Source: an uncultured Eubacteriales bacterium (lineage in GTDB: Bacteria; Bacillota; Clostridia; Lachnospirales; Lachnospiraceae). From it: a stretch of 17,129 nt of DNA. The stretch covers positions 1 through 17,129 of the forward strand of contig ONVB01000057.1 of assembly GCA_900321145.1 (NCBI GenBank), given 5' to 3'. The notes beneath the pieces are model-generated. The model worked only from the letters and a program-made list of their open reading frames with translations, did not search any database and was not told where the DNA came from. This document shows, piece by piece, positions 7,257 to 13,581 of this stretch (within the stretch, counting starts at the first letter, position 1; the number at the start of each line of letters is the position of its first letter). Both the position numbers and the translations under genes were made by a program.

Positions 7257-8789
7257 ATGGAAAAGGTGAAGTTTTACGGTAAGGTCAGAACCAGGGACTC
7301 GGTCATGAAGAGACCTTACTATGTCATAAAGTATAAGTATCCCGAGGACGGAGAGAAAAGTCCTTACAGGGAGAAATGGATCGCGGGAAATGCATCGAGG
7401 GAATTCCTTGATGAGGGGTTTCTTGCGCTTTTTTTTGCTCTTAAGAATGTAGAGCGGATGTATGAAAATGCCGAAGCACTTGAGGTTAAGTTTAAGGTTA
7501 CGGTGGATAATAAGGCTGTTGTGGAGGATGTGAAGACTGTAAGGATAGCGACCGAGTGGCCTTACTCCATGACGGACAGGGATTTCTATGACACCAAGTC
7601 TTATGCCAAGTGTGCCTACCTTGACCATAGCGATGTGCTTTCGGGAAATGTGTACCCGAGTCCGGAGGCTACCATAGGCTCAAATCCGAGACCTCTTGAG
7701 TACTCCATATACAGCGAGCTTTTCACAAACCGTATATGGACCGACAGTATAGCGGGACTCGGCTACAGAAGAGTGCTTGGTGACCTTATGGAGAAGGTTG
7801 GCAACAAGCCGTATATATCCATAAGGGCTACGATAGAGGGATATACTCCGAGTGAGATCCCGGACAGACTGTTTGAAAAGCTTGAAGCGTATTACACGCA
7901 GGTTATAAAGAATACCGACAGGTATACCAAGGGAGAGGTCGTACTTAAGAGCCTGGGCATGAAAACCGATGAGGCTATCAGGCTTATAAAAGAGCAGGAG
8001 TTTACCGAGGACACATTTACGGATGGTGAGCTTGCACTGCTCAGAAATTCCCTGAAAAGAATTACTGACTATACAATTAGTCATTATGACGATTTGTGTA
8101 GTCAGGATGAGGAGAATGTGGGTAAGCTTAAAAGTATCAGGGAGGATATAATAGCAAAGTCTCCTCTTGATGATACAAATGTGATGAAGCTTTACAAATA
8201 TATAGAAGAGTTGATCGACTCCGAAAAAAAGTACGGTACACTGCCTTATATCAGGCAGACCCGCCTGGGCGGTATCATAGGCGAGCTTCTCGGTATCCCC
8301 TACATCAAGGATCATATGAACTACCGAGTATATGATATAAGGAATCCGGAGAACCTGGAGAGATATAAGGATGATAAGCCTCTCGAAATAGCGGATATCA
8401 GAGGATATATCGATGAATACACCGACCCGGCCCGGCTTGACGGTTTCCTGAAGAAGGAAGGCCTGGATGCAAGTGTGGACAGAGTGATCGGGATGGGGCT
8501 TGATGTGTGGGACAGAAAGCAGAGATTCAGAAATGAATATATGAAGACTTTGAGCCTTGTGCTCGCACTTATCGCCGCATCCGGAAGGATACTCGGTATA
8601 GAACAGGAGGATCTCTCCTACCTTGAGCTGCCGGATTTTCTGAGCTACCACAGCAGGGATGCGTACATGGGGATGATAGAGGAAAGGCGAAATGTATATC
8701 ACTCTTATTGCTCGCTTATGCTCCCGAATCTGATAAGAGGAGTCGGAGACATAGATGTTATAGATATCGATCAGGAGGAAGGCTTATAA
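7257..8789 (+). CDS. Uncharacterised 510-residue soluble protein
   Basis: I do not recognise this protein. It has no signal peptide or membrane helix and is rich in charged and aromatic residues, so it is probably cytosolic. The first roughly 110 residues look alpha/beta, with a strand VKFKVTVDNKAVVEDV (67-82) after a helix; the rest (about 200-510) looks mostly helical. The ATG at 7257 is preferred because AAGGGGGA lies at 7246-7253 and MEKVKFYGKV makes a natural N-terminus. A GTG at 7203 would add 18 low-complexity residues and has its own GGGGGA upstream, so it cannot be excluded. The stop overlaps the next ATG by one base (TAATG), so the two genes are likely translationally coupled. Codon use resembles the neighbours, and the long open frame supports a real gene. 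A 340-residue open frame on the opposite strand is a shadow. Confidence 0.85.
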   Translation: MEKVKFYGKVRTRDSVMKRPYYVIKYKYPEDGEKSPYREKWIAGNASREFLDEGFLALFFALKNVERMYENAEALEVKFKVTVDNKAVVEDVKTVRIATEWPYSMTDRDFYDTKSYAKCAYLDHSDVLSGNVYPSPEATIGSNPRPLEYSIYSELFTNRIWTDSIAGLGYRRVLGDLMEKVGNKPYISIRATIEGYTPSEIPDRLFEKLEAYYTQVIKNTDRYTKGEVVLKSLGMKTDEAIRLIKEQEFTEDTFTDGELALLRNSLKRITDYTISHYDDLCSQDEENVGKLKSIREDIIAKSPLDDTNVMKLYKYIEELIDSEKKYGTLPYIRQTRLGGIIGELLGIPYIKDHMNYRVYDIRNPENLERYKDDKPLEIADIRGYIDEYTDPARLDGFLKKEGLDASVDRVIGMGLDVWDRKQRFRNEYMKTLSLVLALIAASGRILGIEQEDLSYLELPDFLSYHSRDAYMGMIEERRNVYHSYCSLMLPNLIRGVGDIDVIDIDQEEGL

Positions 8790-9340
8790 TGTCAGACAGG
8801 AAAACCAAGCTTTGCGTACTCTTTCCGGGAAGAAATTACAGCTGTGACAAGCCGCTGCTTTATTATGCGGGAAGGGTGTTTGCCTCGAGGGGATATGAGG
8901 TGGTGACTCTTGATTACAATCCGGTGCTTAAAGGAGACAAGGAAAATATTCCTTCGCTTATAGAACAGGCGTGGAGCTTCACGGAGAAGGTATTGGATGA
9001 TATCGGCTTCTCCGATTATGAGGATGTGGTTTTTGTCTCTAAGAGCATAGGTACGGCGGTGGCCGGAAAGGCATCCGAAAAGTACTGTAAAAGGACGAGG
9101 CATATATATCTGACACCGGTTGCGGAGGCTCTTGTATATATGAGGAGAGGTACCTGCATAGTGGTTGCGGGCAAGGAAGACAAGATACTCGATTCAACAA
9201 GGCTCAAGATATACTGTGCCGGTGAGGATGTGGCCCTGAAACAGTTTGATGATGTGGGACATTCTCTTGAAGATTTCAAGGACATGAGCAAGACATTGGC
9301 AATCCTGATGGTTGTTATCAGGCTTTACAATGAGTTTTAA
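8789..9340 (+). CDS. Small alpha/beta-hydrolase-fold protein
   Basis: A 183-residue protein with the outline of an alpha/beta hydrolase. It has strand-turn LCVLFPGRN (8-16), a second strand YEVVTLDYN (36-44), a nucleophile-elbow-like VFVSKSIGTAVA (81-92) with Ser86 in S-K-S-I-G, an acid candidate at Asp131 or Asp135 in AGKEDKILD, and His158 in DDVGHSLED. These give a plausible Ser-Asp-His triad, although the elbow is SxSxG rather than GxSxG. There is no signal peptide, so it probably acts in the cytosol. The start is the ATG at 8789, with AGGAGG at 8773-8778. A longer frame from 8708 begins inside the upstream gene with basic, non-homologous-looking sequence and is unlikely. The substrate is unknown; co-expression with the upstream unknown protein suggests a joint role. 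Confidence 0.8.
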   Translation: MSDRKTKLCVLFPGRNYSCDKPLLYYAGRVFASRGYEVVTLDYNPVLKGDKENIPSLIEQAWSFTEKVLDDIGFSDYEDVVFVSKSIGTAVAGKASEKYCKRTRHIYLTPVAEALVYMRRGTCIVVAGKEDKILDSTRLKIYCAGEDVALKQFDDVGHSLEDFKDMSKTLAILMVVIRLYNEF

Positions 9341-9352
9341 AAATATTATAAT
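9324..9352 (+). promoter_or_regulatory. Sigma-A-type promoter for the bactofilin-pyrH-ispG unit
   Basis: TTTACA (9324-9329), a 17-bp spacer and a perfect TATAAT (9347-9352). The -35 lies inside the last codons of the hydrolase gene. The predicted start near 9359 gives a leader of about 114 nt before the bactofilin ATG. It has a 5-bp stem GCCTC/GAGGC around 9411-9430 but no recognised riboswitch. Confidence 0.75.
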
Positions 9353-9472
9353 AAATCGATATGCGTTTTTGCGGTGTAAAGCATTTTATGAAAAGATTCT
9401 GCCGGCTTGTGCCTCGGAATGATATGAGGCCGTTTCGGGCAAAAGTGAGGAATCTTAAGGAGGAGGCGACCA

Positions 9473-10627
9473 ATGGGTTTTTTTAAGGATTTTAAAAGGG
9501 ATTTCGCACAGGCTGTGAATGAACTTATGCCTGAGGACGGCGAGCTTTCAAGTGAATATGATGATGAGGATATGGTCAACACCTTCGATGAGGACGTTGA
9601 TGAAGATATGGATGAGGATGTCGGAACGGATATAGCTCCGGAAGACCTTATGGACGAAGAGTTTGAGGATACGGGAGAACCGGCGGTCGAGACTTTATCG
9701 GCAAGGGAGGATGAGCAGGATGATGAGATTTTTGTCCCCGCGACGGATAATAAGGATTCTGATAGCGATGAAGCTTTCGGAGAAAAAGCGTATGAAGCGG
9801 CTTTCGGAACCGGAGAAGGATCCGGAGGAGTGCTGCCTGAAAACCTGCTGTCGGGAGAAGAAGCGGAAAAAGACAAAGAAAACGAATATGATCAAGAGGA
9901 TGCGGAAGCTGAGGAGGATGAGGAGGCTGAAGAAGCTGACTCGGAAGCTGAGGAGACTGAGGAAGCGGACGAAGAAGACCTTGATGAATCAGAGGAAGAC
10001 AGCATGACAGAGCACGAATCCATGAGCATAGATGCCGCAGTATTTGAGACGCTTGAGAAGGAAGCTGAAAACGATCTTGTAGATGATGCTGATGAGGTGG
10101 ATGATATGTATGACAGCGATATCAAAACTAAGGATGCTATGACCGAGAAGAGGGAAAACGTCGACAGCGTGATGTCCGATGACACAACCTACATTACCAA
10201 GGGTACAAAAATCAAAGGTGATATAGAGACGGATGGCGGAGTCGATGTCCTTGGTTCCGTGACGGGCAACATAAAGTGTATGGGCAAGCTCATTTTAGGC
10301 GGAACTGTAAAGGGCAACGTGAATGCAGGTGAGATATATGCAAATGCCGCGAAGATCGAGGGCGAGGTCGTTGCCGAAGGCGGCGTAAAGATCGGAGTAG
10401 GTTCGGTAGTCATCGGAAATATTACCGCAACCTCGGCTATCGTTTCGGGGGCGGTGAACGGTGACATAGACATAAAGGGACCCGTGATAGTCGATTCCAC
10501 AGCGGTGATCATGGGAAATATCAAATCGCGTACGGTACAGATCAATAACGGTGCCGTTATAGAGGGCTTCTGTTCGCAGTGCTACTCGGAGATAGACGTA
10601 AAGAGTTTCTTTGGAAATGCGGAATAA
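9473..10627 (+). CDS. Bactofilin-domain protein with long acidic N-terminal region
   Basis: Bactofilins are polymer-forming beta-helix cytoskeletal proteins that place cell-wall and other machinery at the membrane. The 384 residues have three parts. A short amphipathic N-terminal segment (1-19, MGFFKDFKRDFAQAVNELM) could touch the membrane. A low-complexity acidic region follows (about 20-236; 31 of residues 131-180 are Asp or Glu). A bactofilin domain (about 238-378) then has regular short beta-rungs, for example GTKIKGDIETDGGVDVLGSV, ending in GAVIEGFCSQC. Typical bactofilins are about 150-200 residues, so the acidic part is an unusual extension. The DNA around 9897-9990 carries imperfect GAAGCTGAGGA repeats that encode part of it and could allow length variation. 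The ATG follows AAGGAGG/AGGAGG (9457-9466). It heads the pyrH-to-ispG unit, 25 bp before pyrH. Confidence 0.87.
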   Translation: MGFFKDFKRDFAQAVNELMPEDGELSSEYDDEDMVNTFDEDVDEDMDEDVGTDIAPEDLMDEEFEDTGEPAVETLSAREDEQDDEIFVPATDNKDSDSDEAFGEKAYEAAFGTGEGSGGVLPENLLSGEEAEKDKENEYDQEDAEAEEDEEAEEADSEAEETEEADEEDLDESEEDSMTEHESMSIDAAVFETLEKEAENDLVDDADEVDDMYDSDIKTKDAMTEKRENVDSVMSDDTTYITKGTKIKGDIETDGGVDVLGSVTGNIKCMGKLILGGTVKGNVNAGEIYANAAKIEGEVVAEGGVKIGVGSVVIGNITATSAIVSGAVNGDIDIKGPVIVDSTAVIMGNIKSRTVQINNGAVIEGFCSQCYSEIDVKSFFGNAE

Positions 10628-10652
10628 AAATAATACTTTGAAGGGAGTACAA

Positions 10653-11357
10653 ATGGATATCAAGAGAATTTTGCTTAAGCTTTCCGGTGAGGCGCTGGCC
10701 GGCGAAAAGCATACCGGTTTTGACCAGACTACCGTGGACGGCGTGGCAAGGCAGATCGCCGAGGTGGTAAAAAAAGGAATACAGGTCAGTGTAGTTATAG
10801 GAGGAGGTAATTTCTGGAGAGGAAGAACCTCAGAGGATATGGACAGAGTGAGAGCCGATCAGATCGGTATGCTTGCGACTGTGATGAATGCAATCTACAC
10901 TTCGGACGCCGTAAGGCGTGCGGGAGTGAAGACACATGTTATGACGCCGTTTGCCGTGGGTGCCATGACCGAACCCTTCAACAGGGACAAAGCCATAGAA
11001 TACCTGGAAGCCGGCGAGGTATGCTTCTTTGCCGGAGGGACGGGACATCCGTATTTCTCCACGGATACGGCTACGGTACTCAGGGCTGTGGAGACGAAGT
11101 CGGATGCCATGCTCTTTGCAAAGGCGATAGACGGAGTATATGACAGTGATCCGAATGTCAATCCGGATGCAAAGAAGTTCGACAGGATCTCCTACAAGCA
11201 GATCATAGAGGAAAAGCTCGGAGTGATAGATCTTGCTTCCGCTGTACTTGCGGAGGAAAACAGGATGCCCATGCTTCTCTTTAAGCTTGACGGGGAAAAG
11301 AGCATAGTGGATGCTTTGACGGGACATTTCAACGGAACTGAAGTTACGATAGAATAA
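10653..11357 (+). CDS. pyrH: UMP kinase
   Basis: Hexameric bacterial UMP kinase of the amino-acid-kinase fold, phosphorylating UMP to UDP with ATP for pyrimidine and UDP-sugar supply. The 234 residues include ILLKLSGEALAGE (6-18), GGGNFWRG (50-57), ADQIGMLATVMNA (68-80), GTGHPYFSTDTA (129-140) and AIDGVYDSDP (158-167), covering the phosphate, UMP and ATP sites. The chosen ATG is 5 nt after GAAGGGAG (10640-10647). An in-frame ATG at 10611 lies inside the bactofilin gene and would add 14 non-homologous residues. In most Firmicutes rpsB and tsf precede pyrH; here bactofilin does. Confidence 0.97.
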   Translation: MDIKRILLKLSGEALAGEKHTGFDQTTVDGVARQIAEVVKKGIQVSVVIGGGNFWRGRTSEDMDRVRADQIGMLATVMNAIYTSDAVRRAGVKTHVMTPFAVGAMTEPFNRDKAIEYLEAGEVCFFAGGTGHPYFSTDTATVLRAVETKSDAMLFAKAIDGVYDSDPNVNPDAKKFDRISYKQIIEEKLGVIDLASAVLAEENRMPMLLFKLDGEKSIVDALTGHFNGTEVTIE

Positions 11358-11389
11358 TAAGTGTAAAGCAGATAACGGAGGAAGATAAA

Positions 11390-11935
11390 ATGTTAAAAGA
11401 ATACGAGAACAAGATGCAGAAGACAGTTGACAGCCTTAATACAGAGTATGCTTCGATAAGGGCAGGACGTGCGAATCCCCACATTCTGGATAAGCTCAGA
11501 GTGGATTATTACGGAACTCCCACCCCTATCCAGCAGGTGGCGAACGTAAGCGTACCCGAGGCGAGAACCCTTATGATAGCACCGTGGGAGCCGAGCCTTA
11601 TCAAGGAGATCCAGAAGGCAATCCTGAACTCGGACCTCGGTATCAACCCCAACAATGACGGCAAGAGTGTGATTCTCAACTTCCCGGAGCTTACCGAGGA
11701 CAGACGTAAGGAGATCGCAAAGGATATCAAGAAGAAGGGCGAGGATGCCAAGGTAGCCATAAGAAATATAAGGCGTGACGCAAATGAAGCTGTCAAGAAG
11801 CAGAACAAGGCCGGCGAGATCTCCGAGGATGAGATGAAGAATGCAGAGACCGATATCCAGGAGCTTACCGACAAGTTCGTAGGCATCGTAGAGAAGGCCG
11901 TAGAGGCCAAGACCAAGGAAATCATGACGGTATAA
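11390..11935 (+). CDS. frr: Ribosome recycling factor
   Basis: Cytosolic tRNA-mimic protein that splits post-termination ribosomes together with EF-G. The 181 residues are near the usual 185. Recognisable blocks are SIRAGRANPHILDKLRVDYY in the first long helix and strand, YGTPTPIQQVANV in the domain II hinge, NDGKSVILNFPELTEDRRKE, and KKGEDAKVAIRNIRRDANEA with the conserved arginines of the helical bundle. The ATG has GGAGG at 11377-11381, 8 nt upstream. The pyrH-frr spacing is 32 bp, and uppS follows after 5 bp. Confidence 0.97.
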   Translation: MLKEYENKMQKTVDSLNTEYASIRAGRANPHILDKLRVDYYGTPTPIQQVANVSVPEARTLMIAPWEPSLIKEIQKAILNSDLGINPNNDGKSVILNFPELTEDRRKEIAKDIKKKGEDAKVAIRNIRRDANEAVKKQNKAGEISEDEMKNAETDIQELTDKFVGIVEKAVEAKTKEIMTV

Positions 11936-11940
11936 TCCAT

Positions 11941-12675
11941 ATGGCAAAGAAGACGGAAGAATCAGATATTTCGGAATTGAAGATACCCGGGCATGTAGCG
12001 ATAATAATGGACGGTAACGGCCGTTGGGCCAAAAAGCGGCTTTTGCCGCGGAATATGGGACACAGAGCCGGTGCGAAGACCATGGAGGATATATGTGAGG
12101 ATGCCTGGGATTTGGGGATCAAGTACCTTACTTTGTATGCCTTTTCGACCGAGAACTGGAAGAGGTCGGAGGAGGAGGTTACAGGAATCATGAACCTTCT
12201 CAGAAAATATCTTGTTGACTGTGTGGAGCGTTCGGCGAAGAACAATATGCGCGTGCGCATAATAGGTGACAGGACTGCACTTGATGAGGACATACAGGAG
12301 AAGATAGCGCATCTCGAAGAGGTGTCGAAGATATATACCGGTCTCAATCTCACCATAGCCATAAACTACGGCGGACGCGACGAGCTTCGGCGTGCCGTGA
12401 CCGCTATGGCGGAAGAGGCGGCTAAGGGAGAGCTTGCTCCGGGGGATGTAACAGAGCAGTACATTTCCTCGAAGCTTGACACGCGTGAACTGCCGGATCC
12501 GGATCTTTTGATAAGGACCAGCGGAGAGCTAAGAACCTCCAATTTCCTTATCTGGCAGCTTGCTTATACAGAATTTTATTTTACGGACTGTCTGTGGCCC
12601 GATTTTAACAAGGACGAGCTTATCAAAGCGATAAGGTATTATAACGGGCGTGACAGACGGTACGGCGGAGTTTGA
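11941..12675 (+). CDS. uppS: Isoprenyl transferase (undecaprenyl diphosphate synthase)
   Basis: cis-Prenyltransferase that extends FPP with IPP to undecaprenyl diphosphate, the lipid carrier for peptidoglycan and other wall polymers. The 244 residues carry MDGNGRWA (23-30, catalytic Asp24), GHRAG (40-44), AFSTENWKRS (67-76), NYGGRDE (142-148), LLIRTSGELRTSNFLIW (189-205) and RDRRYGG (237-243). The start has no clear Shine-Dalgarno sequence (only AAGGAAA about 20 nt upstream). With the frr stop just 5 nt before the ATG, translation probably depends on ribosomes finishing frr. It sits beside MEP-pathway genes that supply its substrates. Confidence 0.97.
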   Translation: MAKKTEESDISELKIPGHVAIIMDGNGRWAKKRLLPRNMGHRAGAKTMEDICEDAWDLGIKYLTLYAFSTENWKRSEEEVTGIMNLLRKYLVDCVERSAKNNMRVRIIGDRTALDEDIQEKIAHLEEVSKIYTGLNLTIAINYGGRDELRRAVTAMAEEAAKGELAPGDVTEQYISSKLDTRELPDPDLLIRTSGELRTSNFLIWQLAYTEFYFTDCLWPDFNKDELIKAIRYYNGRDRRYGGV

Positions 12676-12678
12676 TAT

Positions 12679-13479
12679 ATGTTTAAAACAAGGTTACTCA
12701 GTGGGATTGTTTTGGTGATACTTATTGCGGCGGCGCTCATACCCGGCGGCTATGTAACCCTTGCGGCCATGCTCATCATATCTTACGTGGGTGTGTTTGA
12801 GCTGCTTAGGGTGTACGGCATAGAGACAAGGCTCATAGGCTGGATATCCTATGTGGCTACGGGGCTGCTTTATATACTGCTCGCCTGTGACTGGGCAGCG
12901 TATATTTTGCCGCTTATCATAGCGTTTATCATCATCCTTCTCGGCGTGTATGTATTTGCATATCCGAGTTTCAGCGATAAGGAGGTTATGGCCGCTCTCT
13001 TTTCCTTCATGTATGTGGCGCTCATGCTTTCTTTTGTGTATCGCATAAGGGTACTCGCGCACGGCGGCGCGCTTGTGGTCATGGTGTTTGTGTGCTCATG
13101 GGTTAACGATACTCTTGCATACTGTGCGGGTATTACGCTCGGCAAGCATAAGATGTCGCCGAAGCTTTCACCCAAAAAGAGCGTGGAGGGACTGATAGGC
13201 GGACTGCTCGGTTCGTTCCTTGTGGGTCTCGGATACGGTTTTTTCTTCAATGCACAGGTTGAGGAGATCGCGCATGCGCCGATCGTTTTTGCTGTGGCAG
13301 GACTGCTCGGAGCAGCGGTATCTGTCATAGGAGACCTTGCCGCTTCGGCCATAAAGAGAAATAACGATATAAAGGACTATGGTACCCTGATACCCGGTCA
13401 CGGCGGAGTTTTGGACCGGTTTGACAGCATCATAATCACGGCGCCGATAGTTTATTACTGTTTTGCGTATTTGCTGTAG
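12679..13479 (+). CDS. cdsA: Phosphatidate cytidylyltransferase (CDP-diglyceride synthase)
   Basis: Polytopic membrane enzyme converting phosphatidic acid and CTP to CDP-diacylglycerol for phospholipid synthesis. The 266 residues contain about seven or eight hydrophobic helices, starting with LLSGIVLVILIAAALIPGGY. The full CDP-diglyceride synthetase signature is present at 223-249: SAIKRNNDIKDYG, then PGHGGVLDRFD, with Lys226, Arg227, His241, Asp246 and Asp249. The upstream loop LGKHKMSPKLSPKKSVEG (154-171) is also family-typical. The gene begins 3 bp after the uppS stop, with GGCGGAG about 9 nt upstream. A 102-bp gap with a palindrome follows before dxr. Confidence 0.96.
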   Translation: MFKTRLLSGIVLVILIAAALIPGGYVTLAAMLIISYVGVFELLRVYGIETRLIGWISYVATGLLYILLACDWAAYILPLIIAFIIILLGVYVFAYPSFSDKEVMAALFSFMYVALMLSFVYRIRVLAHGGALVVMVFVCSWVNDTLAYCAGITLGKHKMSPKLSPKKSVEGLIGGLLGSFLVGLGYGFFFNAQVEEIAHAPIVFAVAGLLGAAVSVIGDLAASAIKRNNDIKDYGTLIPGHGGVLDRFDSIIITAPIVYYCFAYLL

Positions 13480-13524
13480 ATGATTTACGGGGCAGTGTAA
13501 AGAAGATTATGAAAACATAGAACC

Positions 13525-13562
13525 GTCATAAGGGATCCACCGCAAGCGGTACCCCTTATGAC
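13525..13562. repeat. Palindrome/hairpin in the cdsA-dxr gap
   Basis: A perfect 10-bp outer stem (GTCATAAGGG at 13525-13534, CCCTTATGAC at 13553-13562) surrounds an inner inverted repeat ACCGC/GCGGT (13539-13543, 13546-13550). No T tract follows, and the dxr ribosome binding site starts about 8 nt later, so it is not a normal terminator. It may be an RNA processing or stability element or a small dispersed palindromic repeat. Confidence 0.75.
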
Positions 13563-13581
13563 AAGTGTTGGAGGATAATAT

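Noticed and set aside
7680..8702. 340-residue open frame on the minus strand
   Set aside because: It lies wholly opposite the 510-residue gene, has no ribosome binding site or recognisable motif, and follows the codon bias of the opposite strand.
8708..8788. Longer N-terminus for the hydrolase gene
   Set aside because: It overlaps the preceding gene and is basic, unlike the protein; AGGAGG at 8773-8778 points to the ATG at 8789.
9663..10007. 114-residue Arg/Lys/Met-rich open frame in another phase
   Set aside because: It is an artefact of the GA-rich acidic bactofilin region read in a different frame.
13525..13562. Intrinsic terminator between cdsA and dxr
   Set aside because: The stem is strong but no T run follows, and the dxr ribosome binding site begins almost at once.
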